In this document: positions 27,507 through 33,754 of the stretch, in pieces
Numbering within the stretch: the first letter of the stretch is position 1
Layout: each line of letters starts with the position of its first letter
Assembly: GCA_904418825.1 (NCBI GenBank)
Contig: CAJFPU010000009.1
Coordinates: forward strand, 1-33,754
Length of the DNA stretch: 33,754 nucleotides
DNA from: an uncultured Romboutsia sp.
GTDB lineage: Bacteria; Bacillota; Clostridia; Peptostreptococcales; Peptostreptococcaceae
Direction: 5' to 3'
Notes under the pieces: model-generated
Told to the model about the DNA's origin: nothing
Databases searched by the model: none
Seen by the model: the letters and a program-made list of their open reading frames with translations, nothing else
Position numbers and translations under genes: made by a program

Positions 27507-27883
27507 TGATTAAAAAGTTATTTCACAAAATCTTTTCAGATAATCTATAAATAAGTAAATATGTTAGTTAGTTTAGTAATAAAACCTAATTTTATATTTT
27601 GAATTATTGATATTTATAAGGATAAAATGAATATCTTAGGTAATAAAAAATTGTAACATCAATAAGCATATATTGTTATAGAAATGAATTAATTTATTTA
27701 TACATTGTTTGAAAAAATCGAAATTTACACTATAAGCAAAAATATATAATAAATTGTAATATAGTTTTGAAAATTTTTAGATTTTAATGAAGTATTATGT
27801 TTTAATTTTTCTAAAACTTCTAAAAGGGAGATTTAATATTTATCACAAATATATAACTAATTAGAATATATAGAGGTGGGTAA

Positions 27884-28240
27884 ATGAATAAAAATAATAG
27901 AGTTAGAAATATAAATGAATATAAAAAAGAAAAGAAGAATAAATATAAAAAGAAGCAGGTTAAAAAAATAAAAAAATCAATAATTAGATTTGCATTATTT
28001 TTATTTTGTTTTTTAATAATTATTGTTAATATATGTGGCCACTCAATTATAGGTAATCTTAAATATGATATATATTATTTAAGAAAAGAACTTAGAGAAG
28101 AAGAAATAAGACTAAATGAGCTAAAAGCTAATATAGATACAAATACTTCTATAAGAGAAATTGAAGTAAGAGTAAAAGAAAAACTTAATATGGATTATCC
28201 TAAGCAACATCAAATTAGATATATTGAAATAGAAAGTTAA
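27884..28240 (+). CDS. FtsL/DivIC-like cell division protein
   Basis: 118 aa; Lys-rich cytoplasmic N-terminus, one TM (FALFLFCFLIIIVNICG), then a coiled-coil-type region; position between rsmH and spoVD. Confidence 0.75.
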   Translation: MNKNNRVRNINEYKKEKKNKYKKKQVKKIKKSIIRFALFLFCFLIIIVNICGHSIIGNLKYDIYYLRKELREEEIRLNELKANIDTNTSIREIEVRVKEKLNMDYPKQHQIRYIEIES

Positions 28241-28255
28241 AAAGGGGGAATATTA

Positions 28256-30235
28256 TTGAAACAAGTAAAACGAATGAGTAAAAAAAGAGTAGTACTCGTT
28301 CTTATATTAGCATGTATTTTATTTTTAGCACTTACGTTTAGAACTGGGTATCTTCAGATTATAAAAGGAGATTGGTTAAGTACTAAAGCTATTGATCAAC
28401 AAACAAGAGAAATACCAATAGAGCCTAAAAGAGGAACTATATACGATAGAAATATGAAAGAACTAGCTGTAAGTGTTACAAAATATACAGTATGGTGTAA
28501 GCCAGTAGAAGTAAAGGACAAAGAATCTACGGCAAAACAAGTAGCTGAAATATTGGATAAAGAATATGATGACGTGTATGAATCAATATCAAAAAAGAAT
28601 ATGGCATTAGTAAAAATAGAAAGATGGATAGATGATGAGAAGGCAAGTAAAATAAGAGAAGCTAAAATATCAGGTATATGGGTAGCTGAAGATAACCAAA
28701 GATACTATCCATATGGAAACTTTGCATCTTATGTTTTGGGTCATACATCAGCAGATTCTGAAGGTATAGCTGGAATTGAAATGCAATATAATAAGCATTT
28801 AAAAGGAACATCAGGAAAGCTTATTATAAGTACTGATGCATCAGGTAGAGAGATTCCACAAGGTTTAGAAAAGTACTATGAACCAGTACAAGGAAATGGT
28901 TTAATATTAACAATTGATGAAGTTATACAGCACTATACTGAAAAAGCTGTTCAGAAAGCATATGAATTAAATAATGCTAAAAGAGTAACTGTAGTATCTA
29001 TAGATCCTAAAACTGGTGATATATTATCAATGGCATCAAAGCCTGATTATGATCCAAATGATTCAAGAACACCAATTTATCCATACTATCAAGAAGAACT
29101 TGATAAATATGATGATAAAAACAAAATAAAAGGGTACTATCAAATGTGGAGAAATCCAATTGTAAGTGATACATATGAACCAGGTTCTACATTTAAATTA
29201 ATAACATCATCAGCTGGAATAGAGGAAAATGTAGTAAAAGAAAATGATAAATTCACTTGTAATGGAAGTTTAACAATAGGTGGAAGAAGGATAAAATGTT
29301 GGAGACACTATAGACCACATGGTGAACAAACATTTGCACAAGGTGTACAAAATTCTTGCAACCCTGTATTTATGACTGTTGCAGAACGATTAGGCGTATC
29401 TAAGATGTATGATTACATAGAAGCTTTTGGTTTTATGGAAAAAACAGGAATAGATTTACCTGGAGAAGCTAAAGGAATACTTTATAATGAAAAAAATGTT
29501 GGACCAGTTGAACTTGCAACAATATCTTTTGGTCAATCTATATCAGTAACACCAATGCAGCTTATAAGGGCAATTTCTACAATTGCAAACGATGGAAAAA
29601 TGATGCAACCAAGGGTTGTGAAAGGATACACTGATAATAAAGGTAATGTAATAGAAGAAATTAAACCTAAAATGGTAAGGCAGGTAGTTTCAGAAGATAC
29701 AGCTGATAGAATTATGAAAGTAGCAGAAACAGTTGTTAGTGAAGGTGGAGGTCATACAGCATATATACCAGGATATAGAATAGGTGGAAAAACTGGTACA
29801 GCTCAAAAAGTTGTAGATGGTAAGTATGCTCAAGGAAAATATATATGTTCATTTATGGGAATAGCACCTTGTGATGATCCTCAGATAGTAGTTCTTGCAA
29901 TAGTAGATGAGCCAACAGGAGTTAGTGCATTTGGTAGTACAACAGCAGGTCCTATAATTAAAGAAATAATGAATGATGTATTACCATATTTAGGTGTAGA
30001 ACCTATATATACTGAAGAAGAAAAGAAAGAATTACAAAAAAATCAAGTAGTAGTACCAGATGTTAGAAATTTAGCTATAGAAGATGCTGTTAAAATATTA
30101 GAAGAAAGTAAATTAAAAGCTAATTTAGATCCAGATATAGAAATTCCAGAAGGTTCAAAAGTATCAGATATGTTCCCAAAACCAGGAGTTAAAGTAGATG
30201 AAAACTCAAGTATAATGTTATATTTTAATAATTAA
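28256..30235 (+). CDS. spoVD: Class B penicillin-binding protein, SpoVD-type, with C-terminal PASTA domain
   Basis: PKRGTIYDRNMKELAVS, YEPGSTFKLITSSAGIEE (SxxK), SCN motif in NSCNPVFM, GGKTGTAQK; PASTA VVVPDVRNLAIEDAVKILEES. TTG start with AAAGGGGG RBS. Confidence 0.93.
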   Translation: MKQVKRMSKKRVVLVLILACILFLALTFRTGYLQIIKGDWLSTKAIDQQTREIPIEPKRGTIYDRNMKELAVSVTKYTVWCKPVEVKDKESTAKQVAEILDKEYDDVYESISKKNMALVKIERWIDDEKASKIREAKISGIWVAEDNQRYYPYGNFASYVLGHTSADSEGIAGIEMQYNKHLKGTSGKLIISTDASGREIPQGLEKYYEPVQGNGLILTIDEVIQHYTEKAVQKAYELNNAKRVTVVSIDPKTGDILSMASKPDYDPNDSRTPIYPYYQEELDKYDDKNKIKGYYQMWRNPIVSDTYEPGSTFKLITSSAGIEENVVKENDKFTCNGSLTIGGRRIKCWRHYRPHGEQTFAQGVQNSCNPVFMTVAERLGVSKMYDYIEAFGFMEKTGIDLPGEAKGILYNEKNVGPVELATISFGQSISVTPMQLIRAISTIANDGKMMQPRVVKGYTDNKGNVIEEIKPKMVRQVVSEDTADRIMKVAETVVSEGGGHTAYIPGYRIGGKTGTAQKVVDGKYAQGKYICSFMGIAPCDDPQIVVLAIVDEPTGVSAFGSTTAGPIIKEIMNDVLPYLGVEPIYTEEEKKELQKNQVVVPDVRNLAIEDAVKILEESKLKANLDPDIEIPEGSKVSDMFPKPGVKVDENSSIMLYFNN

Positions 30236-30313
30236 ATGTAATATATAATTAGAAATACCTTCAAAAATATATAAATATAGTATATAATTATTAAGTTGAT
30301 ATTTACAAATGGG

Positions 30314-30347
30314 GGCAATGTATAGATATTTATACATTGCCTTTTAT
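30314..30347 (+). terminator. Intrinsic terminator between spoVD and murF
   Basis: GGCAATGTATA-gatatt-TATACATTGCC then TTTTATT. Confidence 0.85.
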
Positions 30348-30391
30348 TAAGATAAATATATTTAGAAATTAAAAGATAAGGAGGATTGAGT

Positions 30392-31765
30392 ATGAACAAT
30401 TTAACAATATTAGAACTAGTAACTGCTACAAATGGAAAGTTAGTAATTGGGAATGAAAATAACACTATAAATGATATAGTTATAGATAGTAGAAAAGCAA
30501 ATAAAGATAATGTATTTGTTGCCGTAATAGGAGAAAATTTAGATGGTCATCAATTTATGCAATCAGCGTATGAAAATGGATGTAAAACATTCATAAAAAA
30601 TGCAAGTAGTGGCATAAAATTAAATAGTTCGGACATAAATTTAATAGAAGTAAAAGATACTCAAATAGCATTAGGTGATATTGCTAAATATTATAAAGAA
30701 AAATTTGATATACCTTATATAGGAGTAACAGGTAGTGTAGGAAAAACAACGACAAGAGATATGATATATGCTGCAGTTTCTTCAAGATTTAATACATTAA
30801 AGAATCAAGGAAACTTAAATAATCACTTTGGAGTTCCTTTAACTTTATTTAATTTAGATGATTCTTATGAATGTGCAGTCATAGAAATGGGTATGTCTCA
30901 CTTTAAAGAAATAGAATATTTAGCTAATATAGTAAATCCTAAAATAGGAGTTATATCTAATATAGGTTTATCTCACATTGAAAACTTAGGATCACAAGAA
31001 GGGATACTAAAAGCAAAAATGGAAATAACAACTAATTTTAATGAATCAGATATTTTAGTTGTTAATGGAGATGATAAATTTTTAGGAACTTTAAAGAACA
31101 AAAATCTTAACTATAAATTAAAAACATTTGGATTTAACAAAGATAATGATATATACTGCAAAAGCTATACAATGAATGAAGAAAATTTAACTTTTGTATG
31201 TTATATAGATGGAAAAGAAGAAGAAATATTTATACCTACAGTAGGAGAACATAATATATACAATGCAATGGCAGCGATATTAGTAGGTAGAGAATTAAAT
31301 ATATCTTTAGAAGATATAAAATGTGGATTAAAAAACTTTAAGGCAACTAAAATGAGATTAGATATAATAAAAAATAATAAAATGACAATAATTAATGATG
31401 CATATAATGCAAGTCCAGATTCTATGGAAGCTGCACTGAAAATACTTGGCAGATATGAAAATAGAAAAGTAGCTATACTTGGAGATATGTTTGAAATGGG
31501 AGAACATGCTGAATATGGTCATCGTTTAGTAGGAAAGTATGCTATGGATAACACAGATTTATTAATAGCTATAGGTAAAGATGCAAAATTTATGTGTCAG
31601 GAAGCTATATCATTAGGATTTAATAAAAATAATATACATCATTTTAATACAAAAGAAGAAGCTATAGAAAAAATAGATGAACTTATACAAGAAGAAGATG
31701 TAGTTTTAGTTAAAGCATCTAGAGGTATGGAATTAGAAAAAATAGTAGAATATCTTAATAAATAA
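30392..31765 (+). CDS. murF: UDP-N-acetylmuramoyl-tripeptide--D-alanyl-D-alanine ligase
   Basis: IGVTGSVGKTTTRDMIYAAVSSRFNTLKNQGNLNNHFGVPLTLF, VIEMGMSHFKEIEYLA, NDAYNASPDSMEAAL, LGDMFEMGEHAEYGHRLVG. The ATG at 30392 follows AAGGAGG. Confidence 0.96.
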   Translation: MNNLTILELVTATNGKLVIGNENNTINDIVIDSRKANKDNVFVAVIGENLDGHQFMQSAYENGCKTFIKNASSGIKLNSSDINLIEVKDTQIALGDIAKYYKEKFDIPYIGVTGSVGKTTTRDMIYAAVSSRFNTLKNQGNLNNHFGVPLTLFNLDDSYECAVIEMGMSHFKEIEYLANIVNPKIGVISNIGLSHIENLGSQEGILKAKMEITTNFNESDILVVNGDDKFLGTLKNKNLNYKLKTFGFNKDNDIYCKSYTMNEENLTFVCYIDGKEEEIFIPTVGEHNIYNAMAAILVGRELNISLEDIKCGLKNFKATKMRLDIIKNNKMTIINDAYNASPDSMEAALKILGRYENRKVAILGDMFEMGEHAEYGHRLVGKYAMDNTDLLIAIGKDAKFMCQEAISLGFNKNNIHHFNTKEEAIEKIDELIQEEDVVLVKASRGMELEKIVEYLNK

Positions 31766-31806
31766 TCACAAAAGAGATAGCCAACAATGGAGAGGAGATA
31801 TATATT

Positions 31807-32775
31807 ATGTTAGGAATAACAGAACTTACTTACACAGCATTGATTTCGTTTCTAATAGTAGTTATACTAGGTCCTATATTTATACCTATGTTAACTAAAT
31901 TTAAATTTGGTCAAACGGTAAGAAACGATGGACCAAAAACACATTTAGCTAAAAATGGAACACCTACAATGGGTGGAATACTAATGATAGTAGCTATACT
32001 TATAACAGGACTTACGAGAAGTAAAGTAGGACCAGATATGGTTATAGGTCTTATATGTATATTTGGATTTGGGTTAATAGGTTTTATAGATGATTTTATA
32101 ATAATAAAAAAGAGAAGATCATTAGGACTTAAGCCTTGGCAAAAAATAGTAATGCAGTTTGGTTTAGCTTTATATGTAGCTAATTATCAATATACTGCAT
32201 CAGCAAGCGCCCCTCAACTTATGATACCATTTACAGATATTGCAATAAACATAGGTCCATTATATGTTCCTATAATGGTATTTGTAATAGTTGGAACAGT
32301 TAATGCAGTTAATTTAACAGATGGTTTAGATGGATTAGCATCAGGAATAACATTAATAGTATCTACATTCTTTATGCTACTAGCATCTTATTCAGGGGTT
32401 GCAAATACAGAAGTTGCTGTATTGGCAGCAGCTACTATTGGAGCTTGTTTAGGATTTTTAGGATTTAATGCATATCCTGCAAGGATATTTATGGGAGATA
32501 CTGGTTCGATGGCTTTAGGAGGAGCAGTTGTTGCTTTTGCTATATTAACAAATAGTGTACTTTTAATACCATTAGTTGGAGGTATATACTTTGCAGAAGC
32601 TATATCTGTTATACTTCAAGTAGCATCATTTAAATTAACAGGAAAAAGAATATTTAAAATGGCTCCTATACATCACCATTTTGAACAATGTGGATGGCCT
32701 GAAACTAAGGTAGTATTTACATTCTGGATAGTAACTGTAGTACTTGCTTGGATAGGTATTATAGCAATATTCTAA
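31807..32775 (+). CDS. mraY: Phospho-N-acetylmuramoyl-pentapeptide-transferase
   Basis: DGPKTHLAKNGTPTMGGILM, FIDDFIIIKKRRSLGLKPWQKI, NAVNLTDGLDGLASG, MGDTGSMALGG, APIHHHFEQCGWPETKVV. Confidence 0.97.
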   Translation: MLGITELTYTALISFLIVVILGPIFIPMLTKFKFGQTVRNDGPKTHLAKNGTPTMGGILMIVAILITGLTRSKVGPDMVIGLICIFGFGLIGFIDDFIIIKKRRSLGLKPWQKIVMQFGLALYVANYQYTASASAPQLMIPFTDIAINIGPLYVPIMVFVIVGTVNAVNLTDGLDGLASGITLIVSTFFMLLASYSGVANTEVAVLAAATIGACLGFLGFNAYPARIFMGDTGSMALGGAVVAFAILTNSVLLIPLVGGIYFAEAISVILQVASFKLTGKRIFKMAPIHHHFEQCGWPETKVVFTFWIVTVVLAWIGIIAIF

Positions 32776-32792
32776 TTCTGGGGGTGTAAACT

Positions 32793-33754
32793 ATGAATCT
32801 AAAAAATAAAAATATTTTATTAGTAGGTTTAGCTAAAACTGGTATATCTACAATTAAACACTTGAATAAATTAGGTGCAAAAGTAGTTGTAAATGATATA
32901 AAAGATAAAGATAAATTAAAAGGTATACTAGATGAACTTTCTGATTTAAATAATGTAGAATATATATTAGGATATCATCCTGAAAATGTTGATGATATAG
33001 ATATGGCAGTTGTATCTCCAGGAGTACCATTAGATTTACCTTTTATATTAAAATTAAAATCTAAAAATATAGAGATAATAGGTGAAGTAGAATTAGCTTA
33101 TAGACTTTCTCAAAACCCTATGTTTATAGGTATAACAGGAACTAATGGAAAAACAACTACAACATCATTAGTTGGAGAAATATTTAAAAAGGCTAATATA
33201 GATACCTACATAGTTGGAAATATAGGAAATCCTGTAATAGATACAGTAGATACTGCTAATAAAAACTCTGTATTAGTTACAGAATTAAGCAGTTTTCAAC
33301 TTGAAAGCATAGATACTTTTAAGCCTCATGTAAGTGCAATATTAAACTTTACAGAAGATCATTTAAATAGACATCATACTATGGAAGCTTATATGGAAGC
33401 TAAGGCTAGAATATTTAAAAATCAAGATGAAAAAGATTTTTGTATATTAAATTATGATAATGAAGATGTAAAATCTTTATCAGATAATGTGGAAGCTAAA
33501 AAAATATTCTTTTCTAGGAAAAAAAGTTTAGATTGTGGAATATATTTAGATGAAGACAACAATATAATAATAAATATAGATAAAAAAATTAAACTTTTAA
33601 ATAAAGATGAACTTAGTCTTCCTGGAAACCATAATTTAGAGAATTGCATGGCAGCTGCAGCAATAGCGTATGTATCTAATATAGATATAGATGTTATAAG
33701 AGAAGTATTAAAAACTTTTGCTGGAGTAGAACATAGACAAGAGTTTGTAAGAAA
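32793..33754 (+). CDS. murD: UDP-N-acetylmuramoylalanine--D-glutamate ligase (3' truncated by window edge; missing from ORF track)
   Basis: ATG at 32793 behind GGGGGTG: MNLKNKNILLVGLAKTGISTIKHLNKLGAKVVVND..., VVSPGVPL, GITGTNGKTTTTSLVGEIF, ELSSFQLESI, LNFTEDHLNRHHTMEAY; open to base 33754. Confidence 0.95.
   Translation, partial: MNLKNKNILLVGLAKTGISTIKHLNKLGAKVVVNDIKDKDKLKGILDELSDLNNVEYILGYHPENVDDIDMAVVSPGVPLDLPFILKLKSKNIEIIGEVELAYRLSQNPMFIGITGTNGKTTTTSLVGEIFKKANIDTYIVGNIGNPVIDTVDTANKNSVLVTELSSFQLESIDTFKPHVSAILNFTEDHLNRHHTMEAYMEAKARIFKNQDEKDFCILNYDNEDVKSLSDNVEAKKIFFSRKKSLDCGIYLDEDNNIIINIDKKIKLLNKDELSLPGNHNLENCMAAAAIAYVSNIDIDVIREVLKTFAGVEHRQEFVR

Noticed and set aside
27660-27720. Possible SigE-type sporulation promoter before ftsL-spoVD (CATATATT ... 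TATACATT)
   Set aside because: Spacing between the two elements is too long for a SigE promoter.
1-33754. Scan for tRNA, T-box, known metabolite riboswitches, transposases, integrases, phage and defence genes
   Set aside because: No convincing sequence found by eye; a cmscan/tRNAscan run would be needed to be certain.

Overview
AT-rich Firmicutes window, consistent with a Peptostreptococcaceae-type clostridium by gene content and codon usage (inference; no database search was possible). It is mostly well-ordered housekeeping DNA. In order: the 3' end of aroC, then aroB and aroA (overlapping shikimate genes); an orphan PduL-type phosphotransacylase; a convergent HxlR regulator; a decayed deoC start; pyruvate:ferredoxin oxidoreductase; class III fructose-1,6-bisphosphatase; a glucose PTS island (glcT, EIIA, ptsG) with two RAT/terminator antitermination elements and a cre-like site; an AraC regulator; murE; a dicarboxylate symporter; a LytS/LytTR two-component system next to a CstA-family transporter; ychF; a membrane-anchored ferrochelatase-like protein; a degraded M16-peptidase remnant; a PHP phosphatase; lgt; and a dcw-type cluster (rsmH, ftsL-like, spoVD, murF, mraY, partial murD). 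I found no CRISPR array, phage, transposon, tRNA or rRNA. The most interesting items are the membrane ferrochelatase-like ORF, the LytTR-type direct repeats upstream of cstA, the double RAT arrangement (including one in front of the antiterminator gene itself), and two gene remnants (deoC, M16 peptidase). I did not see a clearly new multi-gene system.
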